A stretch of DNA of 64,000 bases from Alphaproteobacteria bacterium (GCA_030427405.1 JAUHXK010000003.1:1-64000); one strand, 5' to 3'. Positions 30,449-39,831 are shown, counted from the stretch's first letter. Program-made: numbers and translations. The notes: a model not told the origin generated them from the letters alone.

Positions 30449-31069
30449 TCAGGCCTTGGCTTCGTCTTCCTCGGCCGGGGCTTCTTCGGTGACCAGATCG
30501 TCATCGTCAGACGCGGCCGAGCCGATGTCGTCGAACAGTTCGGCGATCTCGAATTCAGCGGCTGCTTCTTCTTCGGCGGCCAGTTCCTGGATCGACTTGC
30601 CTGAGGCCTGCAGTTCGGCTTCTTCTTCCGAACGGGCCACGTTCATCTTGATCTCGACCTCGACCTCGGGGTGCAGTTTGACCGCGACCGAGTGCAGACC
30701 CAGCTCTTTGATCGGAGCCAGCAAGATGATCTGTTTCTTGTCGACGGTGAAGCCTGCTTCGGTGGCGGCGTCTGCGGCGTCACGCGGGGTGACCGAGCCG
30801 TACAGTGCACCGGCATCCGATGCCGAGCGAATCACGATGAACTGCTGACCGTCCAGCTTTTCAGCCAGCGCTTCAGCTTCTTTCTTGGTTTCCAGGTTGC
30901 GCGCCTCAAGCTGGGCTTTCTGGGCTTCGAACGAGGCGATGTTCGCCTCGGACGCGCTCAGCGCCTTGCCTTGGGGCAGCAGGAAATTGCGGGCAAAGCC
31001 AGGCTTGACGTCAACGACGTCGCCCATTTGACCCAGTTTCGCAACGCGTTCCAGAAGGATAACTTGCAT
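30449..31069 (-). CDS. rplI: 50S ribosomal protein L9
   Basis: L9 binds 23S rRNA and bridges to the next ribosome. The N-terminal domain is typical ([27 protein letters not shown]), followed by the long helix and the C-terminal domain ending near residue 148. The protein is 206 residues, so it has an acidic tail of about 55 residues ([15 protein letters not shown] and a Glu/Asp/Ala end). Similar tails occur in other Rhodobacteraceae. The ATG is preceded by AAGGAG. Confidence 0.96.
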   Translation of the reverse strand: MQVILLERVAKLGQMGDVVDVKPGFARNFLLPQGKALSASEANIASFEAQKAQLEARNLETKKEAEALAEKLDGQQFIVIRSASDAGALYGSVTPRDAADAATEAGFTVDKKQIILLAPIKELGLHSVAVKLHPEVEVEIKMNVARSEEEAELQASGKSIQELAAEEEAAAEFEIAELFDDIGSAASDDDDLVTEEAPAEEDEAKA

Positions 31070-31081
31070 GTCAGTCTCTCC

Positions 31082-31309
31082 TTACTTCACGGCGTAGGGC
31101 AGCAGGGCGAGGAAGCGGGCGCGCTTGATAGCACGGGCCAGTTCACGCTGCTTTTTCGCCGAAACGGCGGTGATGCGCGAAGGTACGATCTTGCCACGCT
31201 CAGAGATGTAGCGCTGCAGAAGACGGGTGTCTTTGTAGTCGATTTTCGGCGCGTTCTCACCCGAGAACGGGCAGACCTTGCGGCGGCGGAAAAATGGTTT
31301 TGCGGCCAT
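31082..31309 (-). CDS. rpsR: 30S ribosomal protein S18
   Basis: This 75-residue S18 contains [15 protein letters not shown], the core S18 segment that packs against S6 on the platform of the small subunit, and the basic [19 protein letters not shown] end. AAAGGA precedes the ATG. It sits between rpsF (27 bases upstream) and rplI (12 bases downstream), the standard order. Confidence 0.97.
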   Translation of the reverse strand: MAAKPFFRRRKVCPFSGENAPKIDYKDTRLLQRYISERGKIVPSRITAVSAKKQRELARAIKRARFLALLPYAVK

Positions 31310-31336
31310 GGTTTATGTCCTTTCGTCAGGCGTTGA

Positions 31337-31690
31337 TCAGCGGCGCTCGCGGCGGCCTTCGCGCTCGTCGCGCTTCTGCATCTGGACCGAGGGGCCCTCG
31401 GCATGCTCGTCGACCTTGATGGTCAGAACGCGCATAACGTCGTCATGCAGGCGCATCAGGCGTTCCATTTCCTGAACCGCACCCGAGGGGGCATCGGTTT
31501 TCAGGAAGGCATAGTGGCCTTTGCGGTTCTTGTTGATCTTGTAAGCCATCGTCTTGACGCCCCAGTACTCGCTTTCGACGACGTTGCCGCCGTTGTCAGC
31601 CAGAACGGTGCCGAAATGTTCGACAAGGCTTTCTGCCTGCGCGTTGGACAGATCCTGACGCGCGATCATTACATGCTCATACAGTGGCAT
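31337..31690 (-). CDS. rpsF: 30S ribosomal protein S6
   Basis: This 117-residue S6 starts MPLYEHVMIARQDLS, with the GVKTMAYKINKNRKGHYAF core and an Arg/Glu-rich tail. S6 binds 16S rRNA together with S18. The start at 31690 is chosen over the ATG two codons upstream because GGAG lies 6 bases before it and because of the family N-terminus. It is the first gene of rpsF-rpsR-rplI; the 270 bases upstream presumably hold the promoter. Confidence 0.97.
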   Translation of the reverse strand: MPLYEHVMIARQDLSNAQAESLVEHFGTVLADNGGNVVESEYWGVKTMAYKINKNRKGHYAFLKTDAPSGAVQEMERLMRLHDDVMRVLTIKVDEHAEGPSVQMQKRDEREGRRERR

Positions 31691-31960
31691 GTGCACTCCT
31701 GTTTATATCAAGGCGCATTTCATAGGCGGGGCCGTTCAACCCTTCGCGACCCTGCCACGAGAGGCTGCGCGATTCATAACTCTTGCGAAGGATGGCCCCG
31801 TATACACGTTTATCCGTGCGGGGCAAGGCCTGCCGTGATGCCTTGGTGAAGTCGCCCAATTTCCTTTGAGGTGCCTAATTCCTGACGCTTTTCCGCTCAA
31901 AGTTGTTTGCAACCCCGGCGTTACCCGGATGATCAAGTTGCATAGACAGGGCAGATCGAG

Positions 31961-32479
31961 ATGGCCGTTATGAACACGAACACTTTCCAGCAAACCGCAC
32001 CCGCCGCGGTTTACGAAAAATCGGTACCGGTCATGGTTGCATTCGCGCCGAACTGGAAAGCGCGGCTGGTCCTGTTCCGGATGCTGGGCGCCTTTCTGAT
32101 CGTGTCTGCCTTTTCCATGTGGCTGATGCCCGGATCGGTAATCGGCGCAGAGGTCTGGCCGATCAAGATGGTGGCGTCGCTGATGTTCCTGATCCTGGGG
32201 GTCAGCCTGCTGACGCTTGAAGTTCTGGACCCGCGCCCCGATGCCTATTTCGACCCGATCCGCCGCGAAGTGCGGGTGCTGCAAAAAAACGAGAACGGCC
32301 GCCCGCAGACCGTTTTGCGCCGCAGCTATGACACGCTGGGCGGTGCCCGGTTCGCTGACGATCAGGTCGAACTGTTTGACGTTGACGGCAGTCTGCTGAT
32401 GAAACTGCCGCTGCAATCGGCGGATGTCAGCCGAGCGCTGAAGGGGCAACTTAGCGGAAGTGTCACGATTTTCGGCTGA
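31961..32479 (+). CDS. Small two-helix membrane protein, unknown function
   Basis: The 172-residue protein has a polar N-terminus, two closely spaced membrane helices (about residues 43-60 and 68-86), and a cytoplasmic C-terminal domain of about 85 residues. That domain has a beta-rich, PH-like look (DPIRREVRVLQKNENGR, GARFADDQVELFDVDG). I do not recognise a named family. A start at the second ATG (31970) is possible. It is a monocistronic gene ended by a terminator. Confidence 0.65.
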   Translation: MAVMNTNTFQQTAPAAVYEKSVPVMVAFAPNWKARLVLFRMLGAFLIVSAFSMWLMPGSVIGAEVWPIKMVASLMFLILGVSLLTLEVLDPRPDAYFDPIRREVRVLQKNENGRPQTVLRRSYDTLGGARFADDQVELFDVDGSLLMKLPLQSADVSRALKGQLSGSVTIFG

Positions 32480-32530
32480 TTTCGGGTTCTGTTCAAAAAG
32501 TAACAGAAACTGTGATTCAAAAAAGGTTGT

Positions 32531-32556
32531 GTGCCGCCCTTGGGCGGCACATTTTT
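32531..32556 (+). terminator. Rho-independent terminator
   Basis: GTGCCGCCC (32531-32539) pairs with GGGCGGCAC (32542-32550) and is followed by ATTTTTG. It ends the transcript of the two-helix membrane protein. Confidence 0.85.
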
Positions 32557-32604
32557 GTTTGCGAGCAGCCAAACAGGTTTGCAATCACAACTGCGGAGAA
32601 AATC

Positions 32605-33177
32605 ATGAAATCCACCCTACTTGCCGCTGCACTGGCCGTGTCAGCAACCACAGCCTTTGCCGGTGCCGAAAAATACGTTCTGGACCCAAGCCACAGCCAG
32701 GTTGTCTTTAGCTATAACCACCTTGGTTTTTCCACGACCACGGGCATGTTCTCGGGGTTCGAAGGTGAAATCATGTTCGATCAGGAAGACCCCGCCGCGT
32801 CCAGCGTGTCGGTGGCCCTGCCGGTTGTCGAGATGATCACCGGTTGGCAGCAACGCGACGCGCACTTTATGTCCGAGGACTTTTTCGCCGCGGCCGAGGG
32901 TGACCTTGTGACGTTTACTTCGACAGCGATCGAAGTGACCGGCGAAAACACGGCGATGATCACCGGCGACCTGACGATGAACGGTGTAACCAAACCCGTG
33001 GTTCTGGATGCCAAGCTGAACCAGGCCGGCGAGCATCCGATGGCCGGCAAGCAATGGGCCGGGTTCGATGCGACGACAACACTGGTTCGCAGCGAATTCG
33101 AACTGGGCAAGTTCGCTCCGTTCGTCGGTGACGAAGTCGAAATCCGGATTTCGGTCGAAGCCCAGAAAGCCGACTGA
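32605..33177 (+). CDS. YceI family periplasmic protein
   Basis: This 190-residue secreted lipocalin-like protein has a signal peptide (1-19, ending AFA) and the YceI fold: YVLDPSHSQVVFSYNHLGFS at the start, LTMNGVTKPVVLD in the middle and FELGKFAPFVGDEVEI near the end. YceI proteins bind polyisoprenoids or other amphiphiles. The start at 32605 has GCGGAG 7-8 bases before it. It faces a membrane cytochrome b that carries its own YceI domain. Confidence 0.92.
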   Translation: MKSTLLAAALAVSATTAFAGAEKYVLDPSHSQVVFSYNHLGFSTTTGMFSGFEGEIMFDQEDPAASSVSVALPVVEMITGWQQRDAHFMSEDFFAAAEGDLVTFTSTAIEVTGENTAMITGDLTMNGVTKPVVLDAKLNQAGEHPMAGKQWAGFDATTTLVRSEFELGKFAPFVGDEVEIRISVEAQKAD

Positions 33178-33196
33178 TCCCCGACCTACTCAATGC

Positions 33197-33231
33197 AACC
33201 GCCGGAGGCTGACGCCACCGGCGGTTTTTTT
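33197..33231 (+). terminator. Rho-independent terminator of the yceI-like gene
   Basis: AACCGCCGG (33197-33205) pairs with CCGGCGGTT (33218-33226), followed by a T-run. Confidence 0.9.
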
Positions 33232-33257
33232 GTGTAAACGTGCCCGAAGGCGGGCGG

Positions 33258-34481
33258 CTATTGCCCGCGGGTCGCGGTCAGTTGAACGCCGACGGTCACC
33301 GCAAAGGCCAGCGAATCCTCTTGCGGCATCGAGGCCCCGATGTCGAAATCCAGCCGGTTCAGCACGATGTCGCCTTGGATCGTGGCGGTGTCGCCCTGAA
33401 GATCAAGCCCGAACGGCAGGACAATATCGACCGATTTATCCCGTATCGTCAGCGGCCCGCGGGCCTCGTACCCGGTTTCGGTCTTGAACAGCTCGGCGGT
33501 GAACCGGGCCGTGGGGAACTGGGCGGTGTCAAAGAAGTCCGCCCCCATGGCCTGATCGGAAACCGTCCCGAGGCCCAGTGACGTGATCGCAATCGTGACA
33601 TCGACGGACCCGGCCAGGCCTGGCTCTGCGGGGTCGTCAAAGGTGATGGCCGCGGTCCAGTCCTTGAAGGCTCCGGTTACCGGGCTGCCCAATTGGGTGA
33701 TGGTTATGCCTAAGTTGCCGTCCTGCACCTGCCAGTCTGATTGAACCTGCGCCAATTGCGCCCCGACGTCGTCATCAGCGTCATGGGTGAATTTCCCCGT
33801 TGTCCAGCCAGCGGCCAGAACCGCGATCCATACCGCCAGCGCGGCAATCAAAGGCAGGGCGCTGTGATGCTGCGCCGGGGGTTGCGGGGCATTTGCCCGC
33901 CCCGGAAGCATACGCCGCAATGTGCTGTCCTTGTCGATGACGTGGTGTTTCAACGCCCCGGCGACGTGCAGACCCAGCGCGCCGACAAGGGTCCACATGA
34001 ACAACCCGTGCAACGCGCCCGTTACCTCGGCCAGTGACAGGGATTTGGGGACGAAAGGCAGGTTTTGCCCAAAGGGCCAGAGGATTGGCGCGAACCCCTC
34101 GGTCGAGGCGTGATGCACCCAGCCTGTCAATGGCACCATCACCAGCGATCCGTATAGCAGCCAATGCACGGTTTCCGCCGCAAGCGCCTCGGGCTTGTTG
34201 TCAGCGTTCAGCAAGCCGGGTTTGGTTTGACCGATGGCCCAGGCAATTCGGGCAAGCGCCACGAAAAAGACCGATATCCCGACCGTCTTGTGAAAGGAGA
34301 ACAGGCGCGCGGCACGGGCGATGGCGTCTTCCGAGGGGGCTTCGGTGGCGCTGTAGATCGCATGCGCAAGGGTGTCGGCGATCCAGCCCAGCGGCAAAGC
34401 GGTCAGGATCAACAGGGCGGTCAGCCAGTGAAAGGCTTTGGTCACGCTGCCATAGCTGGAAGGTGTATTGTTCAGGGTCAT
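33258..34481 (-). CDS. Cytochrome b561-type membrane domain fused to a YceI domain
   Basis: This is a 407-residue fusion. Residues 1-185 form a four-helix cytochrome b561/b6-like domain with paired histidines (KAFHW near 18, LFSFHKTVG, ALHGLF, GLHVAGALKHH) for two b haems. A further helix follows near 215-235. Residues 250-407 are a YceI lipocalin domain facing the periplasm. The fusion suggests electron transfer to or from an isoprenoid-bound substrate. The start at 34481 is supported by GGAGA and by the cytochrome N-terminus. Confidence 0.88.
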   Translation of the reverse strand: MTLNNTPSSYGSVTKAFHWLTALLILTALPLGWIADTLAHAIYSATEAPSEDAIARAARLFSFHKTVGISVFFVALARIAWAIGQTKPGLLNADNKPEALAAETVHWLLYGSLVMVPLTGWVHHASTEGFAPILWPFGQNLPFVPKSLSLAEVTGALHGLFMWTLVGALGLHVAGALKHHVIDKDSTLRRMLPGRANAPQPPAQHHSALPLIAALAVWIAVLAAGWTTGKFTHDADDDVGAQLAQVQSDWQVQDGNLGITITQLGSPVTGAFKDWTAAITFDDPAEPGLAGSVDVTIAITSLGLGTVSDQAMGADFFDTAQFPTARFTAELFKTETGYEARGPLTIRDKSVDIVLPFGLDLQGDTATIQGDIVLNRLDFDIGASMPQEDSLAFAVTVGVQLTATRGQ

Positions 34482-34652
34482 CGAGGCTGTCTCCGGGTGC
34501 GGGTGTGTGTCCAACCTAAATGGCTGGCACGGTGGCGCAAGGCGGAGTTGCGCACAGATACGGTGCCGAAATGCAGAATGCAGGCAATGCTTGTGCCGGA
34601 CCAATTGTCAGTTTACACCGCGCCGCAACCAAACGTCATCGAAGAGGTTGCA

Positions 34653-35594
34653 ATGACAATTGCGTTCGTTTTTCCGGGGCAGGGCGCCCAGACCATAGGA
34701 ATGGGCAAGGCGCTGGCCGATGCATACCCGGCCGCACGGGCCGTGTTCGACGAGGTTGATGAAGCGCTTGGCGAACCCCTCAGCACCCTGATCTGGGACG
34801 GGGATATCGAACAGCTTACCCTGACGCAAAACGCGCAGCCTGCGCTGATGGCGACGTCGATGGCCGCCATGCGCGCGCTTGAGGCCGAGGGTGTTTCGAT
34901 CACGCAAAAAGCGGCCTTCGTTGCCGGGCATTCACTGGGCGAGTACTCGGCTTTGGCCGCCGCCGGTGCCCTTTCGGTTTCCGATACGGCCCGCCTGCTG
35001 CGCATCCGCGGGCAAGCCATGCAAAGCGCGGTGCCCGTTGGGCAAGGTGCCATGGCGGCCATTCTGGGCCTTGATCTTGAGGCCGTGCGCGCCGTTGCCG
35101 AAGAGGCAGCCCAGGGCGAGGTCTGTCAGGCGGCCAATGACAACGATCCGACACAGGTCGTTGTCTCGGGTGCCAAGGCGGCCGTTGAGCGTGCGGCCGA
35201 AATTGCCAAGGAAAAGGGGGCCAAGCGCGCCATCATGCTGCCGGTCAGCGCCCCGTTCCACTGCGCGTTGATGCAGCCCGCCGCTGATGCAATGGCCAAG
35301 GCGCTTGCCGAGGTTGAAATCAAGGCGCCCGCGGTGCCGTTGATTGCCAATGTTCGGGCCGAGGCGGTCAGCGATCCGGATGAAATCCGTCAATTGCTGG
35401 TCGAGCAGGTCACAGGATCGGTTCGGTGGCGTGAATCGGTTCAGTTCATGGCCGCGCAGGGTGTGACCGAGGCATGGGAGATCGGTGCTGGAAAAGCTCT
35501 TTCCGGGATGATCCGCAAGATTGACCGCGCCATCGCGTGCCTGGCGGTCGGCACGCCCGACGACGTGGCCAAAGCCATTCAGACGGCTGCCTGA
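34653..35594 (+). CDS. fabD: Malonyl-CoA:ACP transacylase FabD
   Basis: FabD loads malonyl groups onto ACP for fatty acid synthesis. The 313-residue protein has the FPGQGAQ opening (7-13), the nucleophile Ser94 in GHSLGEYSA, and the catalytic His in SAPFHCALM near 200. The start at 34653 has GAGG upstream; the longer frame from 34164 overlaps the cytochrome b gene antisense and is not used. fabG follows after 42 bases. Confidence 0.96.
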   Translation: MTIAFVFPGQGAQTIGMGKALADAYPAARAVFDEVDEALGEPLSTLIWDGDIEQLTLTQNAQPALMATSMAAMRALEAEGVSITQKAAFVAGHSLGEYSALAAAGALSVSDTARLLRIRGQAMQSAVPVGQGAMAAILGLDLEAVRAVAEEAAQGEVCQAANDNDPTQVVVSGAKAAVERAAEIAKEKGAKRAIMLPVSAPFHCALMQPAADAMAKALAEVEIKAPAVPLIANVRAEAVSDPDEIRQLLVEQVTGSVRWRESVQFMAAQGVTEAWEIGAGKALSGMIRKIDRAIACLAVGTPDDVAKAIQTAA

Positions 35595-35636
35595 TCGCGC
35601 ACGCCGTCACAACGAACGAACCAAGAGGGACACCGA

Positions 35637-36374
35637 ATGTTTGATTTGACAGGAAAGAACGCGCTGATCACCGGGGCTTCGGGCGGCATTGGCGGCGACA
35701 TTGCCCGCGCGCTGCACGGTGCCGGGGCAACGGTCGGGCTGTCCGGAACGCGGGTCGAGCCGTTGCAGGCCCTGGCGGACGAACTGGGCGAGCGGGCACA
35801 TGTGCTGCCGTGCAACCTGGGCGACGCTGACGCGGTAAACGCCCTGCCCAAGCAGGCCGCCGAGGCGATGGGGTCCGTCGATATCCTGGTGAACAACGCA
35901 GGGATCACGCGCGACAACCTGTTCATGCGCATGTCCGATGAGGAATGGCAAAGCGTGATCGACGTGAACATGACGGCGACGATGAAGCTGTGCAAGGGCG
36001 TGATCCGCGGGATGATGAAGGCGCGCTGGGGCCGGATTGTGAACATCTCTTCGGTCGTGGGGGCCATCGGGAACCCGGGACAGGCGAATTATGCCGCGTC
36101 CAAGGCTGGCATGGTCGGGTTCTCCAAGGCGCTCGCCCATGAGGTCGCGACGCGCGGAATCACCGTCAATGCCGTCGCGCCGGGCTTTATCACCACCGCG
36201 ATGACGGAAAAGCTGACGGACGAGCAAAAGGCCGGTCTGTTGCAACAGGTGCCGGCCGGGCGCATGGGCAGTTCGACCGAAGTTGCGGCCGCTGTCCTGT
36301 ATCTGGCCAGCCCCGAGGCGGCCTATGTCACAGGTGCGACCTTGCATGTGAATGGCGGTATGGCCATGTTGTGA
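35637..36374 (+). CDS. fabG: 3-oxoacyl-ACP reductase FabG
   Basis: This 245-residue SDR enzyme reduces 3-oxoacyl-ACP with NADPH. It has the cofactor motif TGASGGIG (12-19), NNAGITRDNL and the catalytic triad Ser139, Tyr152 and Lys156, with an intact C-terminal HVNGGM end. Position in a fabD-fabG-acpP cluster supports FabG over other SDRs. GAGGG precedes the ATG. Confidence 0.96.
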   Translation: MFDLTGKNALITGASGGIGGDIARALHGAGATVGLSGTRVEPLQALADELGERAHVLPCNLGDADAVNALPKQAAEAMGSVDILVNNAGITRDNLFMRMSDEEWQSVIDVNMTATMKLCKGVIRGMMKARWGRIVNISSVVGAIGNPGQANYAASKAGMVGFSKALAHEVATRGITVNAVAPGFITTAMTEKLTDEQKAGLLQQVPAGRMGSSTEVAAAVLYLASPEAAYVTGATLHVNGGMAML

Positions 36375-36402
36375 TCGCGGTCGGGGGCGAATGCGAAAGC
36401 GT

Positions 36403-36430
36403 TTGCCTCTTGCGTTGTCTGTGCTATAGG
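36403..36430 (+). promoter_or_regulatory. Candidate sigma-70 promoter of acpP
   Basis: TTGCCT (36403-36408) and TATAGG (36425-36430) are separated by 16 bases, in a 209-bp gap between fabG and acpP. acpP therefore probably also has its own promoter, in keeping with its very high expression. Confidence 0.5.
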
Positions 36431-36583
36431 CGGCGCACACGCGCTTGGGCCGGTCGGTAGATCGGCTCTCTCACTTTCCCGGTAACCCGGGACCTGAACC
36501 GCCCGAACGGGCAAACCAAAGCCACCCCGAGCGGGCAAGGGCAGAACCGGGCATACAGCCCAGAAATTGAATGAGGAATAGAC

Positions 36584-36817
36584 ATGAGCGACGTCGCAGA
36601 TCGCGTTAAAAAGATCGTTGTTGAGCACCTGGGTGTTGAAGAGGACAAAGTGACCGAAAACGCGTCCTTCATCGACGATCTGGGCGCAGACAGCCTGGAT
36701 ACCGTGGAACTGGTCATGGCCTTCGAAGAAGAGTTCGGCATCGAGATCCCCGATGACGCAGCCGAGACCATCCAGACCTTCGGCGACGCCGTCAAGTTCA
36801 TCTCTGAAGCGTCCTAA
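36584..36817 (+). CDS. acpP: Acyl carrier protein
   Basis: This 77-residue acidic ACP has the phosphopantetheine attachment site Ser37 in [10 protein letters not shown]. It carries growing acyl chains for fatty acid synthesis, and its acyl forms are also substrates of LuxI enzymes such as the one encoded at 27.9 kb. GAGGA precedes the ATG. A strong terminator follows, which separates it from the acetyltransferase gene. Confidence 0.98.
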   Translation: MSDVADRVKKIVVEHLGVEEDKVTENASFIDDLGADSLDTVELVMAFEEEFGIEIPDDAAETIQTFGDAVKFISEAS

Positions 36818-36836
36818 GCGTTTCAATATTGATCCG

Positions 36837-36872
36837 AAACGGCGCTTCCGGGCAACGGAGGCGCCGTTTTTG
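36837..36872 (+). terminator. Rho-independent terminator of acpP
   Basis: A 14-bp stem with one G-T pair (36837-36850 with 36856-36869) is followed by TTTTG. Confidence 0.9.
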
Positions 36873-36954
36873 TTTGCCCTGGTCAATTCGCTCTTGCGCG
36901 GTGATTTGTTGGTTTGCACTGTGGAGCCGAGGCAAAATACGAGCGGGCAAGGGC

Positions 36955-37494
36955 ATGATAAGATCCACCCCGATGATCAACACGGCGCGTTTGACGTTGT
37001 GCGGGATGCGACCTGAGGATTTCAACAGGTTTGCAGAAATCTGGCGCGACCCGGATGTGGTCCGTCACATTAGTGGCAAGCCGCGTTCGCGCGGGGCATC
37101 CTGGGAATCGTTCCTGCGAAATGCAGGTCATTGGCAGATGGCCGGGTTTGGCCAGTGGGCCGTCGTCCTGCAATCGAATCGCAGGATGATCGGACAGGCG
37201 GGGTTCTTCTATTCGGACCGCGGCCTGGGAACGGATTTCGACACATTCCCCGAGGCGGGCTGGGTTCTGGCGCCAGAGGCACAGGGGCAGGGGTTGGGAT
37301 ATGAAGCCGCGCATGCCGCGCATGACTGGTTTGACCGGATCATGCCGGGTCCGCTGGTTGCAATGGTCGATGCCGCCAACGAGGGGTCCCTGAGGCTTGC
37401 CAACAAGCTGGGTTATGCGCTGTTGCGCGAAGCCAGCTATGAGAACAGCCTGGTAAAGCTGTTCCGAAGGGACGGACCGCCCGCCCGCATCTGA
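36955..37494 (+). CDS. GNAT family N-acetyltransferase
   Basis: The 179-residue protein has the RimJ/RimL-type GNAT layout: TARLTLCGMRPEDF at the start, GWVLAPEAQGQGLGYEAA (acetyl-CoA pyrophosphate loop) near 105-122, and NEGSLRLANKLGY near the end. The acceptor is unknown. The start at 36955 has AAGGG a few bases upstream; the ATG at 36973 is an alternative. Confidence 0.82.
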   Translation: MIRSTPMINTARLTLCGMRPEDFNRFAEIWRDPDVVRHISGKPRSRGASWESFLRNAGHWQMAGFGQWAVVLQSNRRMIGQAGFFYSDRGLGTDFDTFPEAGWVLAPEAQGQGLGYEAAHAAHDWFDRIMPGPLVAMVDAANEGSLRLANKLGYALLREASYENSLVKLFRRDGPPARI

Positions 37495-37621
37495 CAACGC
37501 CCTGATCCGGGACCGGTGCCGCAAATGGCCCGCCGTTTGCCGAAACTGGGAAAACGGCGTCCGGGCTTGCTCTGTTATGGTATTCTGGATTTCCGGAGCG
37601 ATCTGGCGGAGGAGCGAGCTC

Positions 37622-38365
37622 ATGAGGATTTACCCTACCCTGGAACTGCAGAATGGCCGTTGCGTGACGCTGGACAAGGGGCGTCTGGATAACGCCCTGA
37701 TTTGGCACGTCGATCCGGTGGAAACCGCGCGCGGATGGGCGGCGGCCGGGGCCGAATGGATGCACCTGACCGATTTCGACTCGATCGAGGGGCGCGATAC
37801 CAATGCCGAGCTGGTCGAGGAAATCATCCGCACTGCCGAGATTCCGGTGCAGCTGGCCGGTGGCATGCGCAGCCGCGAGCAGGTCGAGCATTGGATCGAC
37901 AAGGGGGCCGGGCGCATCGTGATCGGCACCTTGGCGGCCCGCGATCCCAACCTGGTGAAGGAACTGGCCAAGTTCCACCCCGACCAGATTGTGCTGGCCG
38001 TTGACGTCTGGCAGGGGGCGGTGATGAGCGATGGCTGGCGCCATCAAAGCGCGTTCACACCCGAAGCGTTCATCGACGCCTTTGCCGATACGCCTTTTGC
38101 CGCCATCGTCGTAACAGATATCGACAGCGATATGGAGGATGTCGAGGCGCAGCTTGGTTTGATCTCGGGGCTGGCCAAACATTCGCGCACGCCGGTGATC
38201 GCCAGCGGTATCGTGCGCACGGCAGATGACATATCCAGACTGGCCTATATCCCCAATATCGCGGGCGCGCTGGTCGGAAGGGCCTTGTTCCGCAAGACAA
38301 TCGACCTGTCCGACGCGCTTGAGGTTGCCAGAACAGCCCACGAACCCGTGGCGCAGTTCCAGTAG
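37622..38365 (+). CDS. HisA/HisF-related TIM-barrel protein
   Basis: The 247-residue barrel has clear HisA phosphate-binding elements: LAGGMRS (78-84) and ASGIVRTADDI late in the chain. True HisA isomerises ProFAR with a catalytic Asp8 in its first strand. Here that position is Glu8 (PTLELQNG), while Asp128 and the TDIDSDM segment remain. No other his gene is near. It is likely a paralogue with altered activity. The ATG is at 37622; upstream frame residues are unsupported. Confidence 0.75.
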   Translation: MRIYPTLELQNGRCVTLDKGRLDNALIWHVDPVETARGWAAAGAEWMHLTDFDSIEGRDTNAELVEEIIRTAEIPVQLAGGMRSREQVEHWIDKGAGRIVIGTLAARDPNLVKELAKFHPDQIVLAVDVWQGAVMSDGWRHQSAFTPEAFIDAFADTPFAAIVVTDIDSDMEDVEAQLGLISGLAKHSRTPVIASGIVRTADDISRLAYIPNIAGALVGRALFRKTIDLSDALEVARTAHEPVAQFQ

Positions 38366-38565
38366 CAATCGGGTCTTTGGCGGCTGATGCACGAGTGCCG
38401 GGTTTTCCGGTGCCCTGCTTTAGGTGCGAACCGGCTGGACATTTTGCGCTGTTGGCGGAAATTCGCGGCCGGTTGTCGGCGGGGAATATGCTGTTGCTCT
38501 TGCCCCCGGCCCCCGGGGCGGGGTATGAGCGGTTCTCATAACAGGAAGCAGGCAAGAGGCACTTC

Positions 38566-39831
38566 ATGCGCAGAGTCGTTGTAACCGGTCTGGGATTGGT
38601 CACTCCTTTGGCGAGCGGCGTCGAGGAAACCTGGTCGCGGCTGCTGGATGGCCAGTCCGGCGCTGGACCGATCACCTTGTTCGACGCAGAGGCAAGCGGG
38701 GTCACAACGACCTACGCCTGCGAGGTGCCGCGCGGGGACGGAACCGATGGTACGTTCAATCCCAATGATTGGATGCCGCCGAAAGAACAGCGCAAGATCG
38801 AGGACTTTATCCTCTATTCCATCGCGGCCGCCGAGATGGCGTGCAAGGATGCAGACTGGCTGCCCGAAGACGAAGAGGCGCGCCTGCGCACCGGCGTTCT
38901 GATCGGGTCGGGGATCGGCGGGCTTGGGTCCATCGCGGAAACGGCGAACCTGATCCGTGACAAGGGCCCGCGCAGGGTTTCCCCGTTCTTTATTCCGGGC
39001 GCGCTGATCAACCTGGCCTCGGGGCAGGTTTCGATCCGCTTTGGGTTCAAGGGGCCAAACCACTCGGTGGTGACAGCCTGTTCGACGGGTGCCCACGCAA
39101 TCGGCGATGCAAGCCGGATCATTCGTGCCGGTGATGCGGATGTCATGATCGCAGGCGGTGGCGAAGGCTGTATCTGCGAGATCGGCATTGCCGGTTTCAA
39201 CGCCTGCAAGGCATTGTCCACCAAATATGCGGATGATCCGAAATCTGCCAGCCGTCCTTACGACATTGATCGCGACGGTTTCGTGATGGGCGAAGGTTCG
39301 GGCGTAGTCGTTTTGGAAGATTATGAGCATGCCAAGGCCCGCGGGGCCAAGATCTATGCCGAGGTTCTGGGCTATGGCATGTCTGGCGACGCATATCACA
39401 TCACCGCCCCCAGCGAAGATGGCGATGGCGCCGAGCGTTCGATGAAGGCCGCGCTGCGCAGTGCCGGGCTGGAGCCGAAGGATCTGGATTATATCAACGC
39501 GCATGGCACTTCGACCATGGCAGATACTATCGAACTGGGCGCGGTAGAGCGGTTGCTGGGCGACCATGCCGCAAACGCGACAATGACGTCGACCAAATCG
39601 GCCACGGGGCATTTGTTGGGCGCAGCCGGAGCGATCGAGGCGATCTTTTCGATCCTCGCGATCCGCGATCAGGTCGCACCGCCGACAATAAATCTGGACA
39701 ACCCGGCGGTTGAAACGCCGATCGATCTGGCGCCGAACGCCAAGCGCGAGCGTGAGATCAACGTGGCGTTGTCGAACTCGTTCGGGTTTGGCGGCACCAA
39801 TGCCAGCGTGATTTTCGGAAAGGTCAGCTGA
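38566..39831 (+). CDS. fabF: 3-oxoacyl-ACP synthase II (FabF)
   Basis: FabF elongates acyl-ACP with malonyl-ACP. The 421-residue protein has the nucleophile Cys172 in VTACSTGAH, the two catalytic His in HGTSTMADT and KSATGHLLGAAG, and the FGFGGTNAS end. It overlaps mltG by one base, so the pair is cotranscribed, as in many bacteria. The 200 bases before it hold no other gene. Confidence 0.97.
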   Translation: MRRVVVTGLGLVTPLASGVEETWSRLLDGQSGAGPITLFDAEASGVTTTYACEVPRGDGTDGTFNPNDWMPPKEQRKIEDFILYSIAAAEMACKDADWLPEDEEARLRTGVLIGSGIGGLGSIAETANLIRDKGPRRVSPFFIPGALINLASGQVSIRFGFKGPNHSVVTACSTGAHAIGDASRIIRAGDADVMIAGGGEGCICEIGIAGFNACKALSTKYADDPKSASRPYDIDRDGFVMGEGSGVVVLEDYEHAKARGAKIYAEVLGYGMSGDAYHITAPSEDGDGAERSMKAALRSAGLEPKDLDYINAHGTSTMADTIELGAVERLLGDHAANATMTSTKSATGHLLGAAGAIEAIFSILAIRDQVAPPTINLDNPAVETPIDLAPNAKREREINVALSNSFGFGGTNASVIFGKVS

